From Mycolicibacterium hodleri (GTDB taxonomy: Bacteria; Actinomycetota; Actinomycetes; Mycobacteriales; Mycobacteriaceae), in assembly GCF_025822245.1 (NCBI RefSeq), contig NZ_JACKTL010000078.1, positions 1-59,317 on the forward strand: a DNA stretch of 59,317 nucleotides. The letters run 5' to 3'. The notes below the pieces were generated by a model. It did not search any database. It was given only the letters and a program-made list of their open reading frames with translations, and had not been told where the DNA came from. The position numbers and the translations under genes were made by a program. Shown piece after piece: positions 25,799 to 34,857 of the stretch (position 1 is the first letter of the stretch; every line of letters starts with the position of its first letter).

Positions 25799-26725
25799 AT
25801 GCTGGACGGCGTACTGTTCTTTCCCGTCACCCCCTTCACCGAGAGCGGTGACGTCGACCTCGGCCGGCTCGCCGAACACGTCGCCAAGGGCGTGGACGCG
25901 GGCCCGGGAGGCGTGTTCATCGCCTGCGGCACAGGAGAATTCCACGCCCTCGAACCCGTCGAGTTCGCCGGCATCGTCCGCACCGCGGTCGAGGCGGCCG
26001 GTGGGCGCGTGCCGGTCTACGCCGGCACGGGCGGTTCGGTGGCCCACGCCAAGATCTTCGCGCGCACGGCCGCCGACGCCGGCGCCGACGGGCTGTTGCT
26101 GTTGCCGCCCTACCTCGTCACCATGCCCCAGCGAGGCCTCGTCGAGTACACCCGCGAGGTCGCCGGCGCCACCGACCTCCCGTTGATCGTCTACAACCGC
26201 GGCAACGCCCGCTACACGGAGGCGTCCGCGATCGAGGTCGCGCAATTCCCGAACGTGGTCGGCTTCAAGGACGGAACGGGTGACGTCGACCTGGTCGCCC
26301 GCATCGTGCGCGCCGTCACCGACGCGTTGGCGCCGTCGCGGAAGCCGTTCCAGTTCTTCAACGGTCTGCCGACCGCCGAGGTGTCGCAGCAGGCGTACCG
26401 CGCCATCGGCGTCACGCTGTACTCGTCGGCCACCTTTGCCTTCGCCCCCGAACTCGCGCTGGCGTTCTACCAGGCGCTGGAGCGCGGTGACGAGGCCCTG
26501 GTCGCCGCGCTGCTGCGGGACTTCTTCCACCCCCTGGTCCGGCTGCGCGACACCGTCCCCGGGTATGCGGTGTCGCTGATCAAGGCGGGCGTCAGCATGG
26601 AAGGCATTGCGGCAGGACCGGTTCGGCCGCCGCTGATCATGCCGTCGGCAGAGGACGTGGACGCGTTGGCGGGCATCATCGCCGCGGGACGCGCGGTGAT
26701 CGCCGACGAGCTCGCGGCCGTCTGA
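25799..26725 (+). CDS. kdgD: 5-dehydro-4-deoxyglucarate dehydratase
   Basis: A 308-residue TIM-barrel enzyme of the DapA family. It dehydrates and decarboxylates 5-keto-4-deoxyglucarate to 2-oxoglutarate semialdehyde. Schiff-base Lys157 is in VVGFKDGTGDVD and the catalytic tyrosine in LIVYNRGNARY. The N-terminal DGVLFFPVTPF and GTGEFHAL are typical of KdgD, where DapA has a GTTGE loop. AGGAG about eight bases upstream supports ATG 25799. It is the middle gene of a three-gene catabolic operon, and its stop shares one base with the next start (TGATG). Confidence 0.92.
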   Translation: MLDGVLFFPVTPFTESGDVDLGRLAEHVAKGVDAGPGGVFIACGTGEFHALEPVEFAGIVRTAVEAAGGRVPVYAGTGGSVAHAKIFARTAADAGADGLLLLPPYLVTMPQRGLVEYTREVAGATDLPLIVYNRGNARYTEASAIEVAQFPNVVGFKDGTGDVDLVARIVRAVTDALAPSRKPFQFFNGLPTAEVSQQAYRAIGVTLYSSATFAFAPELALAFYQALERGDEALVAALLRDFFHPLVRLRDTVPGYAVSLIKAGVSMEGIAAGPVRPPLIMPSAEDVDALAGIIAAGRAVIADELAAV

Positions 26726-27978
26726 TGATCCGCATCACCGGTGCCCGCATCACGCCGGTCGCGTTCGTCGACCCGCCCCTGCTCAACACCGTCGGGGTCC
26801 ACCAGCCGTTCGCCCTGCGTGCCATCATCCAGCTGGACACCGACGCCGGCGTGGTCGGGTTGGGGGAAACCTACGCCGACACCCGGCACCTGGCCCGGCT
26901 CGAAGCCGCGGCCGACGCGATCACCGGGTTGGACGTGTTCGCGCTCAACGCGATTCGGGCGTGCATCGCTCGCCGGTTGGCGGGCGACGACGCCGCCGTC
27001 GGCACGGCGGGCATGATCACCTCGGCGAGTGCCGTCGACCAGGTGTTCTCCCCGTTCGAGGTGGCCTGCCTCGACGTGCAGGGCCACGTCACCGGCAGGC
27101 CGGTGTCCGATCTGCTGGGCGGCAAGGTCCGCGACGAGGTTCCGTTCAGCGCATACCTCTTCTACAAGTGGGCGGCGCACCCCGGCGGTGAACCCGACGC
27201 CTGGGGCGAGGCGCTCGACCCCGCCGGGATCGTCGCGCAAGCGAAGCGCATGATCGACGAATACGGCTTCACGGCAATCAAACTCAAGGGCGGGGTGTTT
27301 CCACCCGACGAGGAGATGAAGGCGATCGAGGCGCTGCGCGAGGCATTCCCCGAGCACCCGCTGCGGCTTGATCCCAACGCGGCGTGGACGCCACAGACGT
27401 CGGTCAAGGTGGCCGCCGGGCTCGCGGGCATCCTGGAGTACCTCGAGGACCCGACGCCGGGCCTCGACGGCATGGCCGAGGTCGCGGCACAATCGCCAAT
27501 GCCGTTGGCCACCAACATGTGCGTGGTCGCGTTCGACCAGCTCGCCCCCGCCGTCGCGAAGGACTCCGTCAAGGTGGTGCTCTCGGACCACCACTACTGG
27601 GGTGGTCTGCAGCGGTCCCGGCTGCTGGCCGGCATCTGCGACACCTTCGGCCTCGGTTTGTCGATGCACTCCAACTCGCATCTGGGCATCAGCCTTGCGG
27701 CGATGGTGCACCTCGCGGGTGCCACGCCGAACCTGAGCTACGCCTGCGACACCCACTGGCCGTGGAAGACCGAGGAGGTCGTGAAGGCCGGCGTGCTCGA
27801 GATCCGCGACGGTGCGGTGGCAGTGCCGACGTCGCCGGGCCTTGGCGTCGAGATCGACGACGACGCCCTCGGTGCCCTGCACGAGCAGTACCTGCGGTGC
27901 GGGATCCGCGACCGCGACGACACCGGGTACATGCGGAGCATCCACCCCGAATTCGAGACCGCCAGCCCGCGCTGGTAG
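26725..27978 (+). CDS. Glucarate dehydratase-related enolase-superfamily enzyme
   Basis: A 417-residue mandelate-racemase-type enzyme. It should abstract the proton alpha to the carboxylate of an acid sugar and give the keto-deoxy acid used by KdgD. The KxK base motif is IKLKGG. Metal ligands are in LRLDPNAAW, YLEDPTPG and ATNMCV, and the His base is in MHSNSHLGISLAAM. It is shorter than classical GudD (about 446) and differs from the second copy at 37453, so one copy may prefer galactarate, glucarate or idarate. It is coupled to kdgD through TGATG. The LysR gene follows 57 bp downstream. Confidence 0.88.
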   Translation: MIRITGARITPVAFVDPPLLNTVGVHQPFALRAIIQLDTDAGVVGLGETYADTRHLARLEAAADAITGLDVFALNAIRACIARRLAGDDAAVGTAGMITSASAVDQVFSPFEVACLDVQGHVTGRPVSDLLGGKVRDEVPFSAYLFYKWAAHPGGEPDAWGEALDPAGIVAQAKRMIDEYGFTAIKLKGGVFPPDEEMKAIEALREAFPEHPLRLDPNAAWTPQTSVKVAAGLAGILEYLEDPTPGLDGMAEVAAQSPMPLATNMCVVAFDQLAPAVAKDSVKVVLSDHHYWGGLQRSRLLAGICDTFGLGLSMHSNSHLGISLAAMVHLAGATPNLSYACDTHWPWKTEEVVKAGVLEIRDGAVAVPTSPGLGVEIDDDALGALHEQYLRCGIRDRDDTGYMRSIHPEFETASPRW

Positions 27979-28035
27979 CTACACTCATGCCCGATCGGCC
28001 CATCCGCGGTGTCGGTCGATACGGAGTATGCATCG

Positions 28036-28962
28036 ATGTTCTCACTGGCGAGGCTGTCCTGCTTCATCGCCGTCGCCGAGGAGCTCCATTTCGGGCGTGC
28101 CGCCGAACGCCTGCACATGACGCAGCCGCCGCTGAGTAGGCAGATCCAGCAGCTCGAATCCGAGCTGGGCGTGCAGCTGATCGACCGCACCACCCGGTCG
28201 GTGACCCTCACCCCGGCCGGAGTGGCGTTCCTCCCGGACGCGCGGCGGATCCTGCAACTGGCCGAGGGTGCGGCGATGACCGTCCGGCGGGTTCCCGCCG
28301 GGGATCTCGGCACGGTGGTCGTCGGCTTCACCGCCGCCTCGGCGCACGCCGTGCTGCCGCGTCTGCTCGAGCGTGCCCGCGCGGAGCTGCCCGACGTCAA
28401 ACTGGAACTCCGCGAGATGGTCTCGGCCGTCCAGCTCGAGGGTCTGATGTCGGGAGAGATCGATCTGGGGATGGTCCGGCCGCCGGTGAAGCGGCCGGGC
28501 ATCGTGTCACGGCCGCTGCTGCACGAACAGCTCGTCGCGGCCCTGCCCGGCGGGCACCCGCTGGCGAGCCTGCCCCGGCAGCTGACCCTCAACGATCTCG
28601 ACGGCCAGGACGTCATCATGTACTCGCCGGTGCAGGCGCGGTACTTCAACGACCTGCTGATCAGCACCTTCACCATCGCCGGCGCCACGCCGCGGTATGT
28701 CCAGTACGTGACCCAGGTGCACACGATGCTGGTGCTGGTGCGCTCGGGCATCGGCATTGCGCTGGTACCCGCCTCCGCGGCGACGCTGCATCCCGAGGGG
28801 GTGGTGTTCCGGTCGATCGGGGCGTTCCGCGAGCGACCGGTCGAACTGGACGCCGCGTGGCGCAGCGACAGCACCAACCCCGCGCTCCTACGCCTGCTGC
28901 GCGACGTGCTGCCGCAGCGGGAGTGGACCACCGACGATCTGGCGGACGAGTTCGTCGGCTAG
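28036..28962 (+). CDS. LysR-family transcriptional regulator
   Basis: A 308-residue LTTR. The winged helix at residues 1-60 (FIAVAEELHFGRAAERLHMTQPPLSRQIQQLE) is followed by the periplasmic-binding-like effector domain (about 90-295). ATG 28036, eight bases after a GGAG, is preferred over ATG 28009 because the family begins a few residues before the helix-turn-helix. It follows the glucarate operon in the same direction and may be co-transcribed. It is the natural candidate to bind the three T-N11-A boxes at 24089, 30092 and 37381. The effector is probably a sugar acid or keto-acid intermediate (inference). Confidence 0.92.
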   Translation: MFSLARLSCFIAVAEELHFGRAAERLHMTQPPLSRQIQQLESELGVQLIDRTTRSVTLTPAGVAFLPDARRILQLAEGAAMTVRRVPAGDLGTVVVGFTAASAHAVLPRLLERARAELPDVKLELREMVSAVQLEGLMSGEIDLGMVRPPVKRPGIVSRPLLHEQLVAALPGGHPLASLPRQLTLNDLDGQDVIMYSPVQARYFNDLLISTFTIAGATPRYVQYVTQVHTMLVLVRSGIGIALVPASAATLHPEGVVFRSIGAFRERPVELDAAWRSDSTNPALLRLLRDVLPQREWTTDDLADEFVG

Positions 28963-29043
28963 CTGACGTCCCGGCTCGGATCCACTTTCAGAGCGGGTGG
29001 GTCCTCGCTCCCGCGAACCAGCCGCTGACGCCACGACGCATTA

Positions 29044-30030
29044 CTAGACCGCCATCGCAGGCTCGACGACGGGCGTCACCAGGCGACCGCTGCGCAGGAA
29101 TTCGTCCAGGTTGTCGAGGGTGAGCTGTTCCATTGCCGCCCGGGTCTCGACGGTGCCGCTTCCGACGTGTGGCAGCAGCACCACGTTGTCCAGGGCCAGG
29201 AGTTCGGTGGGAACGTTGGGCTCGTCGGCGAAGACGTCGAGGCCCGCGCCCGCGAGGCGGCCGGTGGTCAGGGCGTCGACGAGCGCACCCTCGTCGACGA
29301 CGCTGCCGCGCGCGATGTTGACCAGGTAGCCGGCGGAGCCGAGGGCGTCGATGACGTCCGAGTCGACCAGCTTCCGGGTGCCGCTGCCCCCGGCGGCGGC
29401 CACGACGAGCACGTCGACGCCGGCCGCGAGGGCGACGGGTGAGTCGACGTAGGCGTACGGCGAGTCCGCCTTCGGGTTGCGGTTGTGGTAGGAGATCGTG
29501 CACCCGAATGCGCTGAGGCGCTTGGCAATTGCCGATCCGATGCGGCCGAGGCCGATGATGCCGACGCGCCGGTTGCTGACCTGGTGGGTCAGCGGGAAGT
29601 TGCCCGTGGCCGGCCACTTCCCGGCACGCACGTAGCGGTCTGCGGCCGAGAACTGCCGCATCACGTCGATCATCAGGCCGACGGCGGTGTCGGCGACGCA
29701 ATCGGTGAGGACGTCGGGGGTGTTGCTCACGCCGACACCCCGCTCGGCGGCGGCGTCGACGTCGGTGGTGTCGTATCCGACGCCGAAGTTGACGATCGCG
29801 CCGAGCTTGGGAAGCGCTCGCATCAAGTCCGCGTCGACGCCGGAGCGACCCGAGGTGACCACCGCGGTGATCTCGCCGCCGTGCGAGGAGAGGAACTCGC
29901 TGCGTCCGGAGGCCTCGTCCGGGAGCACGTACGCGCCGTAGGTCTCGGACAGGGTCTGCTCCAGCGAGGCTTTCAGCGGGCCGACCTGCAGCACGGTGCG
30001 GTGGGAGGGCGTGGGGAGTGGTGTGCTCAT
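29044..30030 (-). CDS. D-2-hydroxyacid dehydrogenase (glyoxylate/hydroxypyruvate reductase-like)
   Basis: A 328-residue NAD(P)-dependent enzyme that reduces a 2-keto acid or oxidises a D-2-hydroxy acid. The Rossmann motif is GIIGLGRIGSAIAKRL. Catalytic residues of the family are visible as the Arg in VNIARGSVVDE, the Glu in LDVFADEPNVP and the His in LLPHVGSGT. HNRNPK after the second strand suggests NADPH preference. ATG 30030 is chosen over the upstream ATG because a LysR-box promoter lies in the intergenic region. It is divergent from the ABC transporter operon and shares the LysR-box design with the glucarate dehydratase units. Confidence 0.88.
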   Translation of the reverse strand: MSTPLPTPSHRTVLQVGPLKASLEQTLSETYGAYVLPDEASGRSEFLSSHGGEITAVVTSGRSGVDADLMRALPKLGAIVNFGVGYDTTDVDAAAERGVGVSNTPDVLTDCVADTAVGLMIDVMRQFSAADRYVRAGKWPATGNFPLTHQVSNRRVGIIGLGRIGSAIAKRLSAFGCTISYHNRNPKADSPYAYVDSPVALAAGVDVLVVAAAGGSGTRKLVDSDVIDALGSAGYLVNIARGSVVDEGALVDALTTGRLAGAGLDVFADEPNVPTELLALDNVVLLPHVGSGTVETRAAMEQLTLDNLDEFLRSGRLVTPVVEPAMAV

Positions 30031-30040
30031 GTTGAGAACA

Positions 30041-30106
30041 ACGGTACGACTACCTGCGGATACCCGTCCAACCCCGAAATAGCATGGACTAATGCCCAAC
30101 CGGCAT
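30041..30106 (-). promoter_or_regulatory. LysR-type box and promoter of the hydroxyacid dehydrogenase gene
   Basis: Read on the minus strand, ATGCCGGTTGGGCAT (plus 30092-30106) is followed by 20 bp. TTGGAC then comes at plus 30066-30071, followed by 19 bp and TACCGT (plus 30041-30046). Transcription would start about 30034, putting the box near -65. The bases after the box (TAGTC) match those after the box at 24089. Confidence 0.68.
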
Positions 30107-30339
30107 GATCGGGCGTTTGGCTGCACCGTCACGGTATCGCCCAGCCCGCGGGCAGGCCGTCGACGCACCTCAGGGGTGCTTTTGGCCCGCCTGACAGGCG
30201 GCCGAACGGGGCCGTCAGGGGCCGATTCGAGGCCGTCGACCGGGGTTGACGCTGTTGAAACCCCGTCCCTACGGTGTGTCTGCGATCACAGATCGCATCC
30301 ACATACGTGGACGTCACACCAGCAGCCCCTGGAGGACAC
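30107..30339 (+). promoter_or_regulatory. Regulatory region of the ABC importer operon
   Basis: No gene is seen in the 309-bp gap 30031-30339. The right half holds TTGACG (30246-30251) and TACGGT (30270-30275) at 18 bp spacing, a good housekeeping-type promoter with start near 30282. GGAGG at 30331-30335 is the ribosome site four bases before ATG 30340. Between promoter and gene lie two inverted repeats, listed separately. The stretch 30110-30240 is GC-rich with no recognised signal. Confidence 0.6.
30281..30311 (+). promoter_or_regulatory. Two adjacent inverted repeats at the transcription start, candidate repressor operator
   Basis: TGCGATCACAGATCGCA (30281-30297) has perfect 7-bp arms around ACA and starts where RNA should begin. 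It is followed at once by TCCAC-ATAC-GTGGA (30298-30311). A repressor here would block the importer operon. The IclR protein encoded at the end of that operon is the obvious candidate. Confidence 0.5.
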
Positions 30340-31893
30340 ATGAGTTCGAGAGCGGTTCTTGCCGCCGGCGTCGCGGTGCTCACCGTCGCCGCGAGCGGCT
30401 GCACCGTCGCCAACTCCGGCCGCGGCGGCTACGACCCCAACACCCTGCGCATCGTCCTCTCGCAGGAGCCTCCGACGCTGGAGCCGTGCGAGAGCTCGCT
30501 GACCTCCACTGGAATCGTCGTGCGCTCCAACATCACCGAGCCGCTGGTCGAGCGTGACCCGAACTCCGGCGACCTCCAGCCGCTGCTGTCCACCGGGTGG
30601 CGCCAGACCTCGCCCACCGAGTGGACGTTCGACATCCGCACTGGCGTGACGTTCTCCAACGGCGCCCCCTTCACTGCCGCCGACGCAGCGTTCGCCGTCG
30701 ACCGCGCCGTGAACTCGGATCTGCAGTGCAACGTCGACGGGTACGTGTTCGGCGACGAGAAGCTCAAGCTTGCGGCGCCGGACGACACCACCCTGACGGT
30801 CACCACCGAGAAGCCGGATCCCATTCTGCCGCTACGTATTTCGTTCGTCGAGATCGTACCGCGGTCGACCAGCACGACCGAGAAGGTGCGCGAGCCCATC
30901 GGCACCGGGCCCTACGCCATCGAGAACTGGGACTTCGGTCAGAAGCTCACCCTCGCCCGCAACCCCCGCTACTGGGGCACGGCGCCCGCCTTCGCCCGCG
31001 CCGAGTACCAGTGGCGCAGCGAGGGCAGCGTCCGCGCTGCGATGATCACGAACGACGAGACCGACATCGCCACGAGCCTGGGTCCCGAAGATGGGGCCGG
31101 AGCTTTGGGCGTCCCCTTCCAGAACAACGAGACCACCGCCCTGCGCATGCAGGCCACCGAAGCGCCACTGAACGACATGCGCGTTCGGCAGGCGATCAAC
31201 TACGCAATCAACCGGACCGGCATCGTCAAGGCGCTGTTCCGTGGGCTTGGGGACCCCGCGTCACAGCTGATCCCCTCGGGCGTCGTGGGTTACAACGACC
31301 AACTGGCGCTGTGGCCGCACGACACCGACAAGGCGAAGGCACTCGTCGCCGAGGCCAAGGCCGACGGCGTTCCGGTCGACACGCAGATCCGGTTGATCGG
31401 TCGCACGGCCCAATTCCCCAAGATCGCCGAGACCATCGAGGTCATCCAAAGCGAGCTCGCGGAGATCGGCCTCAACGTCAAGATCGAGATGATGGACACC
31501 GCAGGACAATTGCAGTACCAGCTGCGTCCGTTCCCCGCAAATACCGGGCCGTACCTGTTGATGATCCAGCACGGTAATCAAGCCGGTGACGCGGCCTTCA
31601 CCATGGATCAGTACATGCTGAGCGACGGTCCCCAGGCCGCCTACGGCACCAAGGAATTCGACGAGAAGATTCGTGCCGCGGAAGCCCTCACCGGCCAGGC
31701 CCGCCAAGACGCATTCGCGAAGCTGTTCGCCGAGGAACCGCAGGAGATCATGCAGATGGCCTACCTCGCGCACATGAAGGGCATCCTCGGAAAGTCCCCA
31801 CGCGTCGACTACACCCCGAATTCGGCGACCGGTGACGAGATGCGGCTGTCAGAGATGACGGCTGCCGGCTCCGACCGCACCGACGCCCAGTAG
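30340..31893 (+). CDS. ABC transporter substrate-binding lipoprotein, family 5
   Basis: A 517-residue SBP_bac_5 protein. A lipoprotein signal (residues 1-21) ends with the lipobox ASGC, so Cys21 should be lipidated and the protein held on the outer face of the membrane. The mature part starts with NTLRIVLSQEPPTLEP and has the family block PLVERDPNSGDLQPLLSTGW. Family 5 proteins bind peptides, nickel, opines or sugar acids. In this locus a sugar acid or related organic acid is the best guess. It is the first gene of a seven-gene unit. The gap to the first permease is 16 bp. Confidence 0.92.
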   Translation: MSSRAVLAAGVAVLTVAASGCTVANSGRGGYDPNTLRIVLSQEPPTLEPCESSLTSTGIVVRSNITEPLVERDPNSGDLQPLLSTGWRQTSPTEWTFDIRTGVTFSNGAPFTAADAAFAVDRAVNSDLQCNVDGYVFGDEKLKLAAPDDTTLTVTTEKPDPILPLRISFVEIVPRSTSTTEKVREPIGTGPYAIENWDFGQKLTLARNPRYWGTAPAFARAEYQWRSEGSVRAAMITNDETDIATSLGPEDGAGALGVPFQNNETTALRMQATEAPLNDMRVRQAINYAINRTGIVKALFRGLGDPASQLIPSGVVGYNDQLALWPHDTDKAKALVAEAKADGVPVDTQIRLIGRTAQFPKIAETIEVIQSELAEIGLNVKIEMMDTAGQLQYQLRPFPANTGPYLLMIQHGNQAGDAAFTMDQYMLSDGPQAAYGTKEFDEKIRAAEALTGQARQDAFAKLFAEEPQEIMQMAYLAHMKGILGKSPRVDYTPNSATGDEMRLSEMTAAGSDRTDAQ

Positions 31894-31909
31894 TCAGGAA
31901 GGCCACCAA

Positions 31910-32836
31910 GTGTTTTCATTCGTACGGCGCCGGATGTACACCAGTGCACTGCCGTTGATCATCGTCCTGCTCGGCGTGTTCCTCCTCGCGCGGCTCACCG
32001 GCGATCCCACCAGCCTCTACCTGCCCGAGTCGGCCACCGAGGCGCAGCGCGAGGCGTTCGCCCAGAAGAACGGCTTCGACCAGCCGATCACCACCCAACT
32101 CGGCGACTACTTCACCGGGGTGTTGCACCTCGACTTCGGAACGTCACTGCGCACCGGGGAATCGGCCTCCGCGATGGCGTTTCGGGCCTTCCCCGCGACG
32201 CTGCAACTGGCCGTCACGACGATGCTGCTCGCGATCGTCGGCGCCATCGTGATCGGATGCTGGGCGGCCTACCGGCCCAACTCCCTGGCCGACCGCTTCT
32301 CCAGCCTGCTGTCGATGACCGCGGCCAGCATCCCGGATTTCTGGTTCGCCATCACCGGCGTCTGGCTCTTCGCGGTGCTGCTGGGTGTGCTGCCGACTTC
32401 CGGCACCGACGGACTGCTCGCCTGGATCCTCCCCATCGCGACGCTGATGATCCGGCCGCTCGGGGTGTTGACCCAAGTGGTCCGCGGCGCAATGGTTTCC
32501 GCGCTGTCGGCCCCGTACGTCCGGTTGGCCCGCAGCAAGGGCGCGGGTGATCTGAGGGTGGTCACCCACCACGCCCTGCGCAACGCGGCCGCCCCGGCGC
32601 TGACGGTGGCGGGCGACCTCGCGGTCGGTCTGATCAACGGCGCCGTCGTGGTCGAGGCGATCTTCGGATGGCCCGGCATCGGCAAGCTCATGATCGACGC
32701 GATCCTGCAACGCGACTTCGCGGTCCTGCAGGCGGCGGTTCTCCTCACCGCGGTCAGCATCTTCGTCCTCAACATCGCCATCGACGCCTGTTACGCGCTG
32801 CTCGACGCGCGCGTGCGGGAACCGGCCCGGGTCTAG
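31910..32836 (+). CDS. ABC transporter permease, DppB/OppB type
   Basis: A 308-residue integral membrane subunit. An N-terminal signal-anchor helix (residues 10-30), an external domain with the QREAFAQKNGFDQPITTQLGDYFTGVLHLDFGTSL-type block, and about five further helices are seen. The EAA-like coupling loop ARSKGAGDLRVVTHHALRNAAAP contacts the ATPase. It starts at GTG 31910 with AGGAA about nine bases upstream. With the next gene it should form the translocation pore for the substrate delivered by the lipoprotein. Confidence 0.92.
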   Translation: MFSFVRRRMYTSALPLIIVLLGVFLLARLTGDPTSLYLPESATEAQREAFAQKNGFDQPITTQLGDYFTGVLHLDFGTSLRTGESASAMAFRAFPATLQLAVTTMLLAIVGAIVIGCWAAYRPNSLADRFSSLLSMTAASIPDFWFAITGVWLFAVLLGVLPTSGTDGLLAWILPIATLMIRPLGVLTQVVRGAMVSALSAPYVRLARSKGAGDLRVVTHHALRNAAAPALTVAGDLAVGLINGAVVVEAIFGWPGIGKLMIDAILQRDFAVLQAAVLLTAVSIFVLNIAIDACYALLDARVREPARV

Positions 32837-32845
32837 GAGAAGCAC

Positions 32846-33829
32846 ATGAGTACTCAACTCGATCTCGTCCCCGTCAAGCCGACCACGGCGATCGTCGGAG
32901 AGGCCAGCACGCGAAAGTCCAGCCGCGCCATGTGGTTTCGGCTGCTGGTCAACGACCGGGTCGCCGCGTGCGCGGCGGCCGTGCTCGCGCTGGTGCTGCT
33001 GACCGCGCTGTTCGGCCCGATGCTGTTGGGGCACGTCGCCACCAGCATCGACCTGGACAACTCCAATCAGGCGCCGTTCACGCTGGCGCACGGCTGGGCC
33101 AACGTGCTCGGTACCGACCCGCTGGGCCGCAGCATGCTCGCCCGGCTGATCGTGGCCAGTCGGACCACCCTGTCGGTCGCCATCCCCGCCGTGGTGATCT
33201 CGGCGGTGATCGGTTCCCTGGTCGGGATGTGGGCCGGCTTCTACCGCGGCTGGCGGGAGACCGTCGCGATGCGCGTCGCCGACGTCATCATGAGCTTCCC
33301 GTCGCTGCTTCTCGCCGTCGTCGTGCTCTACGTGTTCTCCCCGAGTGCGGCGAACATCGTCGCCGTCCTTGCCCTCACTCGGATCCCGGTGTACCTGCGC
33401 ACCGCCCGCGCCGAATCCGCCGAGCTGCAGAGCCGGCTGTTCGTCGACGCGGCCCGCACGTTCGGCGCCAGCGCCACGTCGATCATCACCCGGCACGTGC
33501 TGCCGATCGTCCTCCCGACGCTGTTGACCGTTGCGACCCTGGACTTCTGTTACGTCATGCTGGCGGAGAGCTCCCTGAGCTTCCTCGGCATCGGCATCCA
33601 ACCGCCCGACGTGAGTTGGGGCCTGATGGTCGCCCAGGGCCGCACCTATCTGAACACGGCGTGGTGGCTGTCGTTCTTCCCCGGTCTGGCCATCGTGATC
33701 ACCACGGTGTCGGCCACGATCCTCGCCGCTTGGGCCCGAATCGCCACCGACCCGGGCCAGCGGTGGCGGCTCACCGTTCCGCAGAAACGCCTGTCCCGCT
33801 TCGCCAAGACCACGAAGGCACTCTCGTGA
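32846..33829 (+). CDS. ABC transporter permease, DppC/OppC type
   Basis: A 327-residue membrane subunit and partner of the preceding permease. The N-terminal cytosolic region precedes a first helix (about 43-65). The block HGWANVLGTDPLGRSMLARLI is the OppC hallmark. The coupling loop is VDAARTFGASATSIITRHVLP, and six helices are predicted in total. AGGAG lies seven bases upstream of ATG 32846, and its stop overlaps the GTG of the ATPase gene (GTGA). Confidence 0.93.
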   Translation: MSTQLDLVPVKPTTAIVGEASTRKSSRAMWFRLLVNDRVAACAAAVLALVLLTALFGPMLLGHVATSIDLDNSNQAPFTLAHGWANVLGTDPLGRSMLARLIVASRTTLSVAIPAVVISAVIGSLVGMWAGFYRGWRETVAMRVADVIMSFPSLLLAVVVLYVFSPSAANIVAVLALTRIPVYLRTARAESAELQSRLFVDAARTFGASATSIITRHVLPIVLPTLLTVATLDFCYVMLAESSLSFLGIGIQPPDVSWGLMVAQGRTYLNTAWWLSFFPGLAIVITTVSATILAAWARIATDPGQRWRLTVPQKRLSRFAKTTKALS

Positions 33830-34857
33830 CCGCAATCGCAGAACACCCGCATGCCGACGTCGTCGACGCCGATCCCGCCCTTCGGGTCGAGGGACTCACC
33901 GTCGACATCCGCACCATCACCGGCACCGTGCGGGCCGTCAACGAGGTGACCTTCGACGCCCGTCGCGGCGAGACGCTGGCACTGCTCGGCGAATCCGGAT
34001 GCGGCAAGTCGATGACGGCCACGGCGTTGGTGGGCCTCCTCGAACCCGTCGCCGAGGTGACCGCGGGAACGGCCACGCTGACCGGCCGCGACGGCGTCGC
34101 CGACCTGTTGTCCGTCGACCGCAAGGTGCGCCGCAAGTTGGCGGGCACCGAGTTGGCGATCGTGTTCCAGGACGCGCTGACCGCACTCAACCCGCTGTAC
34201 ACCGTCGGCACCCAACTCGCCGAGCCGTTTCGGATTCACCGCGGGATGAAGTCCAAGGAGGCCAAGGCCAAGGCCGTGGAACTCATGGCGCGCGTGGGTA
34301 TTCCGCAGCCCGAGACGCGGCTGAACTCCTACCCGCACCAGTTCTCCGGCGGCATGCGGCAGCGTCTGCTGATCGCGATGGCGGTGGCGCTGAATCCGCG
34401 GGTGCTGATCGCCGACGAACCCACCACGGCGCTCGACGTGACGGTGCAGGCACAGATCATGGCGTTGCTGCGCAGCCTGCGCAGCGAGTTCGACATGGCG
34501 GTCGTGTTGATCACCCACGACCTTGCGCTGGTGGCCGAGGAAGCCGACCGCGTCGCGGTCATGTATGCCGGCAACATCGTCGAAACCGGCCTGGTCTCAG
34601 AGGTGTTCGCCAACCCCCGGCACCCCTACACCAAGGGTCTGCTGGACTCGGTGCCGGTCAACGCGGTGCGCGGCGACGAGCTCAGGTCGATCGGCGGCTC
34701 CCCACCCGATCTGCACTCCATCCCGCAGGGCTGCGCCTACCAGGCCCGCTGCCCGCTCGTCGCGGACGTCTGCCGGACCAGCCGGCCCACGTTGAACCCC
34801 GTCGGCGCACGGCACGGGTCCGCGTGCCACTTTCCCCAGGAGGTCGTCAATGTCTAG
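33826..34857 (+). CDS. ABC transporter ATPase, DppD/OppD type
   Basis: A 343-residue nucleotide-binding subunit. The Walker A is GESGCGKSMT, the signature FSGGMRQRLLIA, the Walker B VLIADEPTTALD and the switch His is in LITHDLALV. The C-terminal oligopeptide domain has cysteines (GCAYQARCPLVADVC) that bind an iron-sulfur cluster in related importers. GTG 33826 is inferred from the four-base overlap with the permease stop. The open frame continues upstream only as a shadow of that gene. It overlaps the second ATPase gene by eight bases. Confidence 0.93.
   Translation: MTAIAEHPHADVVDADPALRVEGLTVDIRTITGTVRAVNEVTFDARRGETLALLGESGCGKSMTATALVGLLEPVAEVTAGTATLTGRDGVADLLSVDRKVRRKLAGTELAIVFQDALTALNPLYTVGTQLAEPFRIHRGMKSKEAKAKAVELMARVGIPQPETRLNSYPHQFSGGMRQRLLIAMAVALNPRVLIADEPTTALDVTVQAQIMALLRSLRSEFDMAVVLITHDLALVAEEADRVAVMYAGNIVETGLVSEVFANPRHPYTKGLLDSVPVNAVRGDELRSIGGSPPDLHSIPQGCAYQARCPLVADVCRTSRPTLNPVGARHGSACHFPQEVVNV

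Noticed and set aside
28963..29043. Terminator between the LysR gene and the hydroxyacid dehydrogenase gene
   Set aside because: Only a weak GCGGG/CCCGC pair with a 12-base loop and no T run; not enough to call.
30107..30240. Possible riboswitch or small RNA in the intergenic region before the importer operon
   Set aside because: GC-rich short repeats are present, but no recognisable aptamer pairing or terminator; the predicted promoter lies downstream of it.
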